Shown here: positions 24,368 to 33,624 of the stretch, piece after piece
How the letters are laid out: every line of letters begins with the position of its first letter
Numbering within the stretch: position 1 is the first letter of the stretch
Source: Clostridiales bacterium
GTDB taxonomy: Bacteria > Bacillota > Clostridia > Christensenellales > Borkfalkiaceae
Direction: 5' to 3'
DNA: 64,000 bases
Assembly: GCA_015055615.1 (NCBI GenBank)
Contig: SVHT01000007.1
Coordinates: 28,249 to 92,248 of the forward strand
Notes under the pieces: generated by a model
What the model saw: only the letters and a program-made list of their open reading frames with translations
Told to the model about the DNA's origin: nothing
Database searches by the model: none
Made by a program: the position numbers and the translations under genes

Positions 24368-25723
24368 TTATTCGATTTCGGTCTCTTCGTTTTTCTTCAA
24401 AACCATACGCGCCGCAATCGCAATTCCCATATTAACAAAGGAGAACGCCATTGCTAAAATAGACAATACGTATTTGCAATAGAACAAAACGTCTGCACTT
24501 ACGTACGTCGTTCCAATGATCAACTTCGCCTGATTCCAAATCAATATGCTGACAATAAACGCGCCAACCGACAAACCGAACGCCAATATCGAATAAAGAA
24601 CGGGAGCTTTTCCTTTTCCCTCCGCGCAAGCGCCCACGTTTTTGAATATCGACAACAGCAACAATACAATCGCCGCAATAACCAAAAGCTCGCCAATGAT
24701 CCCAAACACCGAGAGCATATTCATTTCAAATTTCAACTGCGGTTTGTCGCTATATAACATACTGAACATGCCCAGCAAGAACGCGCTCACGTTTGCAGGC
24801 GCGCCTTCGCCGGAGATATAGGATCTTTCTATTTTTAAAACGGCTTTTAATCCTGCGTTGCGGAGCATAAAGAACGTCACCGAGCCAACCGCAATACAGC
24901 TTGCCAAACAAATACAGCGCACGATGAACGACTTGTTTTTGAAACGTTTCAAATCTCTAAGCATTGTGCACACGACTGTCGCGCCAAGTAAAGCGGACGT
25001 CACGATAAGCCCCGAAAGCGTTGCGCCGTTCATCGCCAACCTTTCGCCCATAATTTCTCCGCCTTCCAAGGGGTACAGCGCCGCCACGCCAACCGCATAG
25101 AAAAATACCGTCCACAGCGCCACTTTGATTGGCGAGCGGGTTTGTTTGCCACAAAGAGATTTTATCGTACGTATTATCGTCAATACAAATAACGTCGTTA
25201 CGCCCGCCAGCGTTATCGCCGCGATTACACACGAAAGAATCACCGCGAAATAAGAAACGCCTTTGATTGCCCCACTAAGATAAAGACCGTTGAAGCTATT
25301 TAAGACTTTCAAATCCTTGAACGCTTCCGAAAAATAGTAAAATATCGATTTTTCACCGCTAAACCCAATAAAGAACATGAACACAAACGCCGTCAGCGCC
25401 GCCGCCAAGCCCAAGGAAACGGATACGATTTTCATTACCTTTTTATAGATGCCGTTATGTACTTTCTTCTCTTTTTTGTCGGCTTTTTTTACTGTTGCTC
25501 CCATCCCACATTGAGGACAGAATTTTCCCTCGTGTTCCGTTCCACAGCTTGGACACGTCGTTTTTCCGTCTATCCGCGCCCCGCAAGCAATACAATATTT
25601 AAACTGTTCTTCGTTGAACTCCCCACAAGTCGGGCAAGCTTTCTTCCCGTCTAAACGATAGCCGCACTCAGGACAGTACACAGCATTTTCGGGAGAAACC
25701 GTTCCGCATTTTTTACACGCCAT
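24368..25723 (-). CDS. Zinc-ribbon membrane protein of unknown function
   Basis: A 451-residue protein. The first 80 residues hold at least three CxxC zinc-ribbon units (CKKCG, CPECG, CPTCG, CIACG, CPSCG, CPQCG). A basic linker follows, then about nine membrane helices between residues 100 and 440, starting with VSLGLAAALTAFVFMFFIGF. No enzyme motif is visible. Zinc-ribbon plus polytopic membrane proteins are common orphan genes in Firmicutes. Its promoter carries an 11-base poly-G tract in the spacer, a pattern seen in phase-variable genes. Confidence 0.75.
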   Translation of the reverse strand: MACKKCGTVSPENAVYCPECGYRLDGKKACPTCGEFNEEQFKYCIACGARIDGKTTCPSCGTEHEGKFCPQCGMGATVKKADKKEKKVHNGIYKKVMKIVSVSLGLAAALTAFVFMFFIGFSGEKSIFYYFSEAFKDLKVLNSFNGLYLSGAIKGVSYFAVILSCVIAAITLAGVTTLFVLTIIRTIKSLCGKQTRSPIKVALWTVFFYAVGVAALYPLEGGEIMGERLAMNGATLSGLIVTSALLGATVVCTMLRDLKRFKNKSFIVRCICLASCIAVGSVTFFMLRNAGLKAVLKIERSYISGEGAPANVSAFLLGMFSMLYSDKPQLKFEMNMLSVFGIIGELLVIAAIVLLLLSIFKNVGACAEGKGKAPVLYSILAFGLSVGAFIVSILIWNQAKLIIGTTYVSADVLFYCKYVLSILAMAFSFVNMGIAIAARMVLKKNEETEIE

Positions 25724-25795
25724 AATGATACTCCTTGTTGTTATTTTTTAAGCGTTACCGCCCGTATTTGCGACACACGATAAACGCTCTCTTCC

Positions 25796-25828
25796 ATTAT
25801 AACATACCCCCCCCCCCGACATTGTCAA
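25796..25828 (-). promoter_or_regulatory. Promoter with poly-G spacer
   Basis: Minus strand: TTGACA (25823-25828), a 21-base spacer containing 11 consecutive G (25807-25817), then TGTTATAAT (extended -10, hexamer 25796-25801). The spacer is four bases longer than optimal. Confidence 0.7.
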
Positions 25829-25881
25829 GTGTTTTCGCGCGGTTGAGGGAAAAACTTCTCTTTTATATGGAAGTTTTTATA

Positions 25882-27450
25882 TTAATATAAATTGAAAAAC
25901 GCTTTCGTTCCAGAAAGGAGTTTTTCGTCCAGTTTCCAATTTCCGTTTTCGTAGAGCAGACCGAATTTGCACTCCTTTGCCGCCTCGTACAAGTCCTCGC
26001 CGTCATAGCCCACGATTTTGTCCGACATATCGTTTAAAATGCGCTTTGCCTCGGGTGTAAAACGAGAGGTCGTAATGAAAATCCCGCGACAATGTTGCTT
26101 TTTATCCCTTGTCTGCCGACACGCGCACGCGCCGATAAATTGCTGTAACAACGTTTCGCCGACTACCCACAGACGCTCGTCCCCCTTTTCAGGGTTCCAA
26201 TTTTTCGCCTGTATGTAGATGGTTTCTCTAAAACCGAGTTTATCGGTCAGCTCGATTTCGCCGTCAATACCGCCGTCGTGTTCGCCACCGCTAATCTTCA
26301 ACCCCTCCAAACGTCTGCCGTTTTTCATCGAATAACGCTCTAACAAATACACCGAATAATATTCAAAATAATCGCCACCGAGCGAACGGAGCTTTTTAAG
26401 GAAATTTTCGCGCAATTTTTCGTCGGCAGTCAGCGGTCTTTCCACCACTTTTTTTACCGTCTTTAAGACACGTATAGGGCGCTTTTCTTCCGTTTTGGGC
26501 GCGACCGTCTTGTTTTCTTGCCCCTTTTGAACGGGCTTTTGCACAGTCTTTTCTGCGGGTTTTTCCTGCTCCTTTTCTTGCGGTTTTTGCGGTTTTACGT
26601 CGCCGAACAAAAAGCTCATATCCATCACCGCGGTCTGTTCCGCAACTTCTGCCTTTTTCTTTATAACAGGCGGGTTTTGAATTGTGGGCCGTTCCGTTTT
26701 CTCTTCCTTTTTCTCTTCTTTCTTTTCTTCGGTTTTTACCTCTACGGACTCCACAATTTTTTCGGGTATTACCGCGATTTCTTCCGCTTTTGCCTTGGGT
26801 TTTCTACCGCGCTTTTTCGGCGCGGGTTTTTCCTCCGTTTTCTCTTCCTGTTTGGGAATCGGTTCGGGTGCAATCTCGGGCGTAATCGGCGCTACGGGCG
26901 CAATCGGTTGCAAGGGCGCGGCGGGCAAAGGCTCCGCCTTTTCTTCCTTTTTCGCGCGCGTTTTTCTCGTCCTTTTAGCGGGCGTTTCTTTTGGCGTTTC
27001 TACGGCGTTTTCTTCCGTCTTGACTTCTTCCTTTGCCTCGGCTTTATCGTCCGTTTTCGGGGCGTTTTTCGCCGTCTTTTTCGCGCTTGTACGCGCAACT
27101 TTCTTCGCGGGTTTTTCTTCCGTTTTTTCGGGTTCGGGGAGTACTGCGCGCGCTTTCAACGCGTACATGCCCCCCTCGTACATAACGTCGCTCTCTTTTT
27201 TCATGATATCGAGGACGGAGCCGATACGACCGTTGACGTCGTTGACGTTATCCCCGCCGAAACGCTCGGTATACAGCCTTGCCGCCTCGTCGATAAGTTC
27301 GTTGTGTCTAAGCGGTTTTACCGCCAAAATTTCCCGTATGACGCTCTTTGCCGCGTCCTTTTTTTCGGCGCGCGTTACCGCCACGGGCAATTCTTGTTTT
27401 TTCGTCGTTTCTTCTTTTTTTACTGTTTCTTTTTTTGTTGTTTTCGCCAT
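25882..27450 (-). CDS. Mrr-type restriction endonuclease-like protein
   Basis: A 522-residue protein. Residues about 30-100 look like a winged-helix Mrr N-domain (LRHNELIDEAARLYTERFGG ... YEGGMYALK). A 230-residue low-complexity linker rich in Lys, Glu, Ala and Pro follows. The C-terminal 160 residues are a PD-(D/E)xK fold of the Mrr kind: GGEHDGGIDGEI and IYIQAKNW supply the D and QxK catalytic elements. Start at 27450 follows AAGGA; the ATG at 27474 lies inside recO. It sits 13 bases behind recO at the end of a housekeeping operon, with no methylase nearby, so restriction of modified DNA or DNA repair are both possible. Confidence 0.75.
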   Translation of the reverse strand: MAKTTKKETVKKEETTKKQELPVAVTRAEKKDAAKSVIREILAVKPLRHNELIDEAARLYTERFGGDNVNDVNGRIGSVLDIMKKESDVMYEGGMYALKARAVLPEPEKTEEKPAKKVARTSAKKTAKNAPKTDDKAEAKEEVKTEENAVETPKETPAKRTRKTRAKKEEKAEPLPAAPLQPIAPVAPITPEIAPEPIPKQEEKTEEKPAPKKRGRKPKAKAEEIAVIPEKIVESVEVKTEEKKEEKKEEKTERPTIQNPPVIKKKAEVAEQTAVMDMSFLFGDVKPQKPQEKEQEKPAEKTVQKPVQKGQENKTVAPKTEEKRPIRVLKTVKKVVERPLTADEKLRENFLKKLRSLGGDYFEYYSVYLLERYSMKNGRRLEGLKISGGEHDGGIDGEIELTDKLGFRETIYIQAKNWNPEKGDERLWVVGETLLQQFIGACACRQTRDKKQHCRGIFITTSRFTPEAKRILNDMSDKIVGYDGEDLYEAAKECKFGLLYENGNWKLDEKLLSGTKAFFNLY

Positions 27451-27463
27451 GATTATTTTTTCC

Positions 27464-28189
27464 TTATTCTTCATACAGACGGATGAATTCGCTCAAATTG
27501 GCGTATTTTTCCTCCGTCTTTTCAGACAAAAACGCCTTTAAAAGGCGCAGAGCGCGTTTTCTGCCACCTGCAATCGCGTTTTCATCAAAGTCTAACCCGG
27601 CGCATTTGCGCAAGGTGTGATAGGTGCATACGCTCGCCCGTTCCCCCCGTTCGCAGCGGTCGTACGTCGTAAATTTTCCGTCCGAAAAATCGAACCAGAG
27701 CTTGTCGCCAAGGTCGCCGTCTTGCTCCTCTAAAAAACCAAGGTCCAAGGGATAGCCGCTTTCATGCAATGCAATCAGGATAAAAGAAATCAGCGTTTCC
27801 GCGCTGTCTTCCCCTGCAAGCGATAACCCCTTTAAGCACTCGATTAAGCCGATAAACAAGCCCTCGTATTCTTCGTTTTCCATTAAGATGGAGAAGCAGA
27901 CTTCCGTCGCCGCGCAAGCCGCGTAAAAACGGTCGATATCGTAGCGGAGCGAGAAAAAGCTTTCGTGCAAATATGCCCCCGTTACCGTATATCTGCCCAT
28001 TTTTTCCGCTAAGATATATTCCGCAAAACAAAAGGGTTGCGCCGAAAAGGCAAGCTTTGCTTTGGGCTTTTTAACCCCGCGGATTCCCGCGGTGATTTTG
28101 CCGAGCGTCGGGGAAAAAAGGGTGAGCAATTTGTCGTTGTCTTTGTAATCTATCGATTGCAAAACGATTGCGTCCGTTTTTATCTCCAT
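27464..28189 (-). CDS. recO: DNA repair protein RecO
   Basis: A 241-residue protein: N-terminal OB fold (KTDAIVLQSIDYKDNDKLLT, then LGKITAGIRGVKK), helical middle, and a late segment with Cys residues (YDRCERG ... LRKCAG) that stands where the RecO zinc site usually is. RecO loads RecA with RecR and anneals DNA. It lies downstream of yqzL and era, as in Bacillus. Confidence 0.9.
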   Translation of the reverse strand: MEIKTDAIVLQSIDYKDNDKLLTLFSPTLGKITAGIRGVKKPKAKLAFSAQPFCFAEYILAEKMGRYTVTGAYLHESFFSLRYDIDRFYAACAATEVCFSILMENEEYEGLFIGLIECLKGLSLAGEDSAETLISFILIALHESGYPLDLGFLEEQDGDLGDKLWFDFSDGKFTTYDRCERGERASVCTYHTLRKCAGLDFDENAIAGGRKRALRLLKAFLSEKTEEKYANLSEFIRLYEE

Positions 28190-28314
28190 AGCCGTCTTTT
28201 CCTTTGCGGAGAGGCTCCGCCACCGATTTTTACTGCTTTTTCTTGCGTGTAGATATTTTCGCCCGTATCGGTGTTTAGCCGTTCGTAGACCAAAGCTGTT
28301 GCTTGGAGCGCGTC

Positions 28315-28428
28315 TTATCTGCGCCGCATTAGGTCGTAGTAGAGCATATAATAACTGATACTGCCCGTCTTTTCAAAGAGTTCCCACGCCATTTTTGCCG
28401 CTTCGTTTTCGTCACGTTTGTCCCGCAT
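28315..28428 (-). CDS. yqzL: YqzL-like small protein
   Basis: A 37-residue frame between era and recO, beginning MRDKRDENEAAKMAWELFEK and continuing TGSISYYMLYYDLM. The WxxFxxTGSxxxYxxY pattern and the position are those of the YqzL family of unknown function. The ATG at 28428 has AGGAAAG almost touching it; a second Met at codon 13 gives the usual family length but has no better site. No other gene is visible between it and recO. Confidence 0.72.
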   Translation of the reverse strand: MRDKRDENEAAKMAWELFEKTGSISYYMLYYDLMRRR

Positions 28429-28628
28429 ACTTTCCTATTCCCCCATCACAGTTTGGGGAATAGAAAGAGGTTTTATGCAAACGCTCGGTCGCGTTAAAAA
28501 GCGCGTAGCAAGATAATCTTGCAGCTAATCTTACTATCTTTTCGACCGTGTGTATAGGTGCCCCACGTTTGTTTGGGCGCGTAATCGACCATAGCACGTG
28601 ACCGAGTGGCAACGAAGAACCGCGACGT

Positions 28629-29525
28629 TTATACGTCGCTTTTAAGGTCTTCGTAGCCGTATTCGCGGAGCATATTCGGCCTATCCCGCCAATCCTCTTT
28701 TACCTTGACGTAGGTTGTCAAAAATACCTTTCCGCCTAAGAATTTTTCCATGTCTTGACGAGCGAACGAGGATACTTCCTTAATGGCTCTGCCTTGTTTG
28801 CCAATCAAAATCGCCTTGTGGTTGGCGCGCTCGCAAACGATGTCCAAATTGATTTCGTACACGCCGTTGTCGTTGCGCGTAAAGGTGTTGATGACAATGG
28901 CGATGCCGTGGGGAATTTCCTTGTCGAATTTCAGCAAAATCTTCTCGCGCATGATTTCCGCAATCATAAAGCGTTCACTCTTATCCGAAACGATATCCTG
29001 CTCGAAAACTTTGTCGCCCTCGGGCATTTTATCCGCAAGGAATTTTTTCAAATTCCGTACGTTCGTACCCTTACGCGCCGACACGGGGAATACGTCCACG
29101 TCCATTTCCGCGTCCGAAAATTTTGCCATGTCCAAGGGAATATTTTCCTTGGGCATAATGTCGATTTTGGTATACGCCACCGCCATGGGAATATTCAAGG
29201 CTTTGTATTTGCGAATCAACGCAAAATCCTCTTCCCCAATCCCGTCGTGACCGTCCAATACGTACAAGATAAAATCGACCGAACGCGCACTGGTCTCCGT
29301 CGTACGCATCATCATGTCCGTCAAGGCGTTGCGGGCTTTGTAAATCCCCGGCGTGTCCACAAACACGATTTGATACTCGTCTTCTGTGAGTACGCCCAAA
29401 ATCCTATCCCTCGTCGTTTGGGGCTTGGGGGAAACGATAGAAACCTTTTCCCCGACCATTACGTTGATGAGGGTGCTTTTTCCAGCGTTTGCCTTGCCAA
29501 TTACCGCTACGTATCCGCTTTTCAT
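28629..29525 (-). CDS. era: GTPase Era
   Basis: A 298-residue GTPase acting in 16S rRNA processing and 30S assembly. G1 is GKANAGKST, G3 is DTPGIY, G4 is YTKID, G5 is SARKG. The C-terminal KH domain has LIGKQGRAIKEVSSFARQD. Full length. A perfect seven-base hairpin (GCGACGT/ACGTCGC) overlaps the stop codon without a T tract. Confidence 0.96.
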   Translation of the reverse strand: MKSGYVAVIGKANAGKSTLINVMVGEKVSIVSPKPQTTRDRILGVLTEDEYQIVFVDTPGIYKARNALTDMMMRTTETSARSVDFILYVLDGHDGIGEEDFALIRKYKALNIPMAVAYTKIDIMPKENIPLDMAKFSDAEMDVDVFPVSARKGTNVRNLKKFLADKMPEGDKVFEQDIVSDKSERFMIAEIMREKILLKFDKEIPHGIAIVINTFTRNDNGVYEINLDIVCERANHKAILIGKQGRAIKEVSSFARQDMEKFLGGKVFLTTYVKVKEDWRDRPNMLREYGYEDLKSDV

Positions 29526-29591
29526 ACTTTCAAAACTCCTTTCGTTCTCTGTTTCGTCTGCTTTTTGGGGGCTTTTACGTCACCGCGTAAA

Positions 29592-30086
29592 TCAACGCGT
29601 AATACCGAGCTTGCCAAGGATATACTCTTCCTTTTCCCGCATTTCCTGCTTGTCCTCGTCCGTCATGTGGTCGTAACCCAAACAATGCATAACGCCGTGC
29701 ACAATTAGGTAATGCAGTTCACGGTTATAGGAATGCCCGTACTCTTCCGCTTGCTCCCTTGCGCGCTCCTCGCAAATTGCAATCGAGCCGAGCAAAAGCT
29801 CGCCGTTTTCGTCCATTTCGTAGGGGTGCTCCGCGCCCTTAATCGCCTCGCCTTTCACGCCGTCGAGCGCGGGAAAACTGAGCACGTCCGTCACTTTGTC
29901 CGTATCCCGCAACTCACGGTTCAAACGGCGAATTTCTTCCCCGTCCACAAACAAAATTTCTACCGCAAGAGTTACGTCCGTCTGCACAAAACCCTGCAAT
30001 GCGTCTTCGAGCGCCGCCGCGTTTTCCGCGCTAAACCCCTCGTCGCAAAGTATGCGAAAATCCAATTTTTTTTGTGTTTTGGGCAT
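29592..30086 (-). CDS. ybeY: Endoribonuclease YbeY
   Basis: A 164-residue zinc enzyme of 16S rRNA maturation and ribosome quality control. The metal site HGVMHCLGYDH is near residue 130. It overlaps the pgpH stop as TAATG, so the two are translationally coupled. The dgkA and cdd genes often found between ybeY and era in Bacillus are absent. Confidence 0.95.
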   Translation of the reverse strand: MPKTQKKLDFRILCDEGFSAENAAALEDALQGFVQTDVTLAVEILFVDGEEIRRLNRELRDTDKVTDVLSFPALDGVKGEAIKGAEHPYEMDENGELLLGSIAICEERAREQAEEYGHSYNRELHYLIVHGVMHCLGYDHMTDEDKQEMREKEEYILGKLGITR

Positions 30087-31594
30087 TAGTCCCGCTCTCC
30101 TTTCGCACCGCTTTCCGTACGCTTGTATTTGATGCTCGGATACTTGATACGGTGGTGGTATACCCCTGTCAACGTATTGACGAGCGCCTGACGGATTTTT
30201 GTCAAGTCCGCCATCGTGATGTCACATTCGGCGAATTGTTCAAGGTCCATACGCTCTTCGATGACCGCGCGGATAGCCCGCTCGGTATCTTCTGCGGATT
30301 TCGCCTTCGCCGCGCGGACCGCCGCCTCCGACGCGTCGGCAATCATGATAATCGCCGCGAGCTTCGTCTGCGGTTTAGGACCGAGATAGGAAAAGTCCTC
30401 GATGTTGATTTCGCCGTCCGACATCTTCATCGCCTTGGCATAGAAATATCGAATAGGCATCGTGCCGTGGTGTTGCAACGCAATATCCGCCAAAAATTCG
30501 GGCAAATGATTGGAACGGATTAAGGTGTAACCGTCCTTTGCATGCGAACGGATAAGGTCCGCCGAAAGCTCGGGCGTCAGCTCGTCGTGCAGGTTGTACT
30601 CCCCTTGGTTTTCGGTGAAATGCCCGGGCTCGTGCAGTTTGCCCACGTCGTGATAGAGCGCCGCCGCACGCGCAAAGTCAACGTTTTCGCCGATTGCCGC
30701 CGCGCTCGCTTCCGCAAGCTGTGCCACCATAACCGAGTGGTTATACGTACCGGGCGCATTTTCTTTGAGCATTTTCAAAACGCGCGCGTCCGAACTGGTA
30801 AGCTCGCGAATACGGAACACCGTCAGCGTATTGAACACACTCTCGAAAACCGGAAGTAGCGCAAGGAAGAATACCGTAGCGCTGACACCGCCAATCAAAC
30901 CATAACCCATGCTTTGGAAAATACGGTCGAACACTTCCGCTGTAATCGGCTCCGACTGACCGAGAATCGGCGCAATTTCCAAAATGAGGATAATGACGTT
31001 AATGGGGACTACGATTAAAATACCGACGGCGACGATACGAATACGCGTTTTTACTTTGTTACAGAAGAAAATTGCGAACATACCCGCCGTGAAGGACATA
31101 ATGAGTGAGGAATAATATTCGACCTGCAATACCCCGACCGAGCCCGTAAACGTGTCCGTTACAAAGACGAACAGCGAGCCGATAATGTTCATAAAGATTG
31201 CCGCTTTGCGGTTAATCAAAACGAAAATCATCAGGGGCACGAACGCCACGGGACGGGCGTAAATATTAATTTTGTCCCCCATTAGCCACGCGGCAAGGAA
31301 ATACAAATCCAACACCAAAAATAAAATCCAAATCTTCGAGGCTTGCCTTAAAACATCTCGGTCCTCGAAGAAAAAGTATAAGTACATAATGACGGCAAGT
31401 AGCAACATGCAAATCAGCGCGTATATATAATACGCCCCGTTCGTCTGCATATACGCCGCGATGTACGACCACTTGTTGCGCAGCAACACCGCCGACGCCA
31501 TACCCACTAAGATAATGAAATTCAGGAAAAATAGGCAGATACTCTTTGCCGAATCCTTTTTCGTCCAAGCCGAATTGAATTGTTTCGCTCCCAT
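30086..31594 (-). CDS. pgpH: PgpH-type HD-domain phosphodiesterase, shortened
   Basis: A 502-residue membrane protein of the 7TM-HD family that degrades c-di-AMP. After a first membrane helix (about 18-40) come seven more, then the HD domain with YNHSVMVAQLAE and LYHDVGKLHEPG. Family members usually have some 700 residues because a large extracellular domain follows the first helix; here only about ten residues separate the first two helices. The HD residues are intact, so the enzyme should be active, but it lacks the outside sensing domain. Between phoH and ybeY, as in Bacillus yqfF. Confidence 0.88.
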   Translation of the reverse strand: MGAKQFNSAWTKKDSAKSICLFFLNFIILVGMASAVLLRNKWSYIAAYMQTNGAYYIYALICMLLLAVIMYLYFFFEDRDVLRQASKIWILFLVLDLYFLAAWLMGDKINIYARPVAFVPLMIFVLINRKAAIFMNIIGSLFVFVTDTFTGSVGVLQVEYYSSLIMSFTAGMFAIFFCNKVKTRIRIVAVGILIVVPINVIILILEIAPILGQSEPITAEVFDRIFQSMGYGLIGGVSATVFFLALLPVFESVFNTLTVFRIRELTSSDARVLKMLKENAPGTYNHSVMVAQLAEASAAAIGENVDFARAAALYHDVGKLHEPGHFTENQGEYNLHDELTPELSADLIRSHAKDGYTLIRSNHLPEFLADIALQHHGTMPIRYFYAKAMKMSDGEINIEDFSYLGPKPQTKLAAIIMIADASEAAVRAAKAKSAEDTERAIRAVIEERMDLEQFAECDITMADLTKIRQALVNTLTGVYHHRIKYPSIKYKRTESGAKGERD

Positions 31595-31600
31595 CTTTCG

Positions 31601-32647
31601 TTACTCTCCTTCCGCGCTCTTTACGCGGCGTTTTCCGCCCTTTTGCGACGGAGCCTGTTTTTCGGAATTCGCCTCTTTTTCAGCTTTTTCCGCATCCTTT
31701 TCGTAAGCGCGTATAATCCGCATGACAAGCGGATGCCTTACTACGTCTTTTGCCGTTAGACGGCACACCGCAATCCCTTCCACGCCGTCCAGTACCTTCG
31801 TCGCGTGCACAAGACCGCTCTCCTTGCCGTCTAAATCGATTTGGGTAACGTCGCCCGTCACCACTACCTTGCTCCCCTCGCCCATACGGGTTAGGAACAT
31901 TTTCATCTGTTCTCTCGTCGTGTTTTGCGCTTCGTCCAAAATGATAAAGGCGTTGGACAGCGTTCTGCCTCGCATGTACGCGAGCGGAGCGACCTCTATC
32001 GCCCCTCTTTCCATCAGCTTTCCGTACGTTTCCAGCCCGAGCAGTTCCTGCAAAGCATCGTACAGCGGACGCAGATACGGATCGACTTTTTCGTGCAAAT
32101 CCCCTGGCAAAAAACCAAGCTTTTCGCCCGCCTCCACCGCAGGGCGGGTAAGGATAATTTTCTCGACCTGACGGCTCTTAAACGCCGACACCGCCATACA
32201 TACCGCCAAGTACGTCTTCCCCGTACCGGCAGGTCCTACGCCAAACACGACCGTGTCCTTTTTAATGGCGTCTACGTACGCTTTTTGCCCGACCGTTTTG
32301 CATTTGATTTGCTTTCCGCGCGCCGTGATTGCCACTACGCCACTCTCTAAGGTTGCCATTTCGCCCGCTCTGCCCTCTTTGGAAAGCTCGATACAGTACG
32401 CCATGCGCCCCTTATCGATTTCTTCGCCGTTTTCGGACATCTTAACCAGAGCGTTTAAAACCTGCCCGCCGATACGGACGGCTTGCGACTCCCCTTCCAG
32501 CCGAATTTTTACGCCGTCAACGTACGCTACGATGCCAAGCTCCCTTGCCAAAAAGTTGAGATTTTCGTCAAACGCGCCCAAAATGCGCGCAAGCTTGTCC
32601 ACAGACCCGACGTCTACGTATTCCGTTGTCTTATCAAAAATCGACAA
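31601..32647 (-). CDS. phoH: PhoH-family ATPase
   Basis: A 348-residue P-loop protein: Walker A GPAGTGKTYLA, AGEKLGFLPGDL, and Walker B FIILDEAQNTT. An N-terminal KH-like part (residues 20-90) and a basic tail (GGKRRVKS) suit an RNA-associated role; cellular function is still debated. It is six bases upstream of pgpH in the same operon. Confidence 0.93.
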   Translation of the reverse strand: MSIFDKTTEYVDVGSVDKLARILGAFDENLNFLARELGIVAYVDGVKIRLEGESQAVRIGGQVLNALVKMSENGEEIDKGRMAYCIELSKEGRAGEMATLESGVVAITARGKQIKCKTVGQKAYVDAIKKDTVVFGVGPAGTGKTYLAVCMAVSAFKSRQVEKIILTRPAVEAGEKLGFLPGDLHEKVDPYLRPLYDALQELLGLETYGKLMERGAIEVAPLAYMRGRTLSNAFIILDEAQNTTREQMKMFLTRMGEGSKVVVTGDVTQIDLDGKESGLVHATKVLDGVEGIAVCRLTAKDVVRHPLVMRIIRAYEKDAEKAEKEANSEKQAPSQKGGKRRVKSAEGE

Positions 32648-32703
32648 TCTCGTTTCTCCTTTGCGCGGCGTTGCCTTGGAAAGCTCCGCCGCCCGTTATC
32701 CTT

Positions 32704-33621
32704 TTAAAAATTCATCGTCTGCACGACTTCGTAAGAAATTTTGACGGCAAAAGTTCCCTTTTCCGTTGTCGTGATTTCCCGATTTTTTAGCGTTACGTTT
32801 TCCGCTACGCCAATGGCAAGATACGCCGCCGCAAACGCTTCTTCCTCGCTCTTTACAGCCCACTCGCCCTCGTACGCGCACGCCATACGCACGCGCGCAA
32901 TAACTTGAACGCGTACCTGCCCCCCGTCTTCCGTGGAAAACCAATCCCCGACGAGCGGCTCGCCCGCGTTTACGTAATCGCCTACATTTTTGAGCGGTGT
33001 GCCTCGCAACGCCGTCATCGACACAATCGTACCCGACTGCGCCGCGTGCAATTTCCCGCTTTGCGCGGTTTCTTTGGCAAAGGGCGCGACGCGGATTTCC
33101 ACCACCAAACGCAGTCCCTTTTTCCTTACCGAACAAAACTCTACGCCGTCGATGGCGAGAAGTTTTGCGCACACCATATCTTCCTTGCCCCCTCGATAGG
33201 GCGCAAACGTGCGGATATTCGCTTCGTGCAACGCCGCGTACGTTTCCCTTGCATACACGTCCGTTCCCACAAAATCAACCCCGCAAACGAATCCGTCGAA
33301 AAACGCCGTCAAGCCGATAAACAGCAACCCGCCGAGCAACAGCCCCACCCGCTTTTTTGCGGTGGATAACCATTTGGCAAGCCCTTTTTTGGGAGCGCGT
33401 CGAGCCGTAAAGGACGCCTTTTTAGTAGTATTATAACACACGTTGGGATAAATTGCAAAAACTTTTTCTACGTCCTTTCTTTCGACGCTAACGAGCAACG
33501 TAGTTTTATCCGTTTTCTTTACGTCGAACACGGGTATCCCCGCGCGCCGTAACCGAAGCAATGCGCGTTCGGGCATCAGCCCTTCGATATACAGACGTTC
33601 TTTCACGGAAAATACGGGCAT
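32704..33621 (-). CDS. yqfD: Sporulation protein YqfD
   Basis: A 305-residue bitopic protein. The cytoplasmic N-terminal part (ERALLRLRRAGIPVFDVKK) is followed by a membrane helix near residues 92-112 and an external domain with VEFCSVRKKGLRLVVEIR and VKISYEVVQTM. It matches YqfD, a mother-cell sporulation protein of unknown mechanism, and lies three bases after yqfC. Confidence 0.9.
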   Translation of the reverse strand: MPVFSVKERLYIEGLMPERALLRLRRAGIPVFDVKKTDKTTLLVSVERKDVEKVFAIYPNVCYNTTKKASFTARRAPKKGLAKWLSTAKKRVGLLLGGLLFIGLTAFFDGFVCGVDFVGTDVYARETYAALHEANIRTFAPYRGGKEDMVCAKLLAIDGVEFCSVRKKGLRLVVEIRVAPFAKETAQSGKLHAAQSGTIVSMTALRGTPLKNVGDYVNAGEPLVGDWFSTEDGGQVRVQVIARVRMACAYEGEWAVKSEEEAFAAAYLAIGVAENVTLKNREITTTEKGTFAVKISYEVVQTMNF

Positions 33622-33624
33622 TTA

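Noticed and set aside
26518..27486. Two long plus-strand frames rich in Phe, Leu and Ser/Ala
   Set aside because: They mirror the Lys/Glu/Ala-rich linker of the Mrr-like gene; not genuine membrane proteins.
28412..28612. 66-codon minus-strand frame between era and yqzL
   Set aside because: No ribosome binding site or recognisable family, and it overlaps yqzL in another frame; kept only as part of an unexplained spacer.
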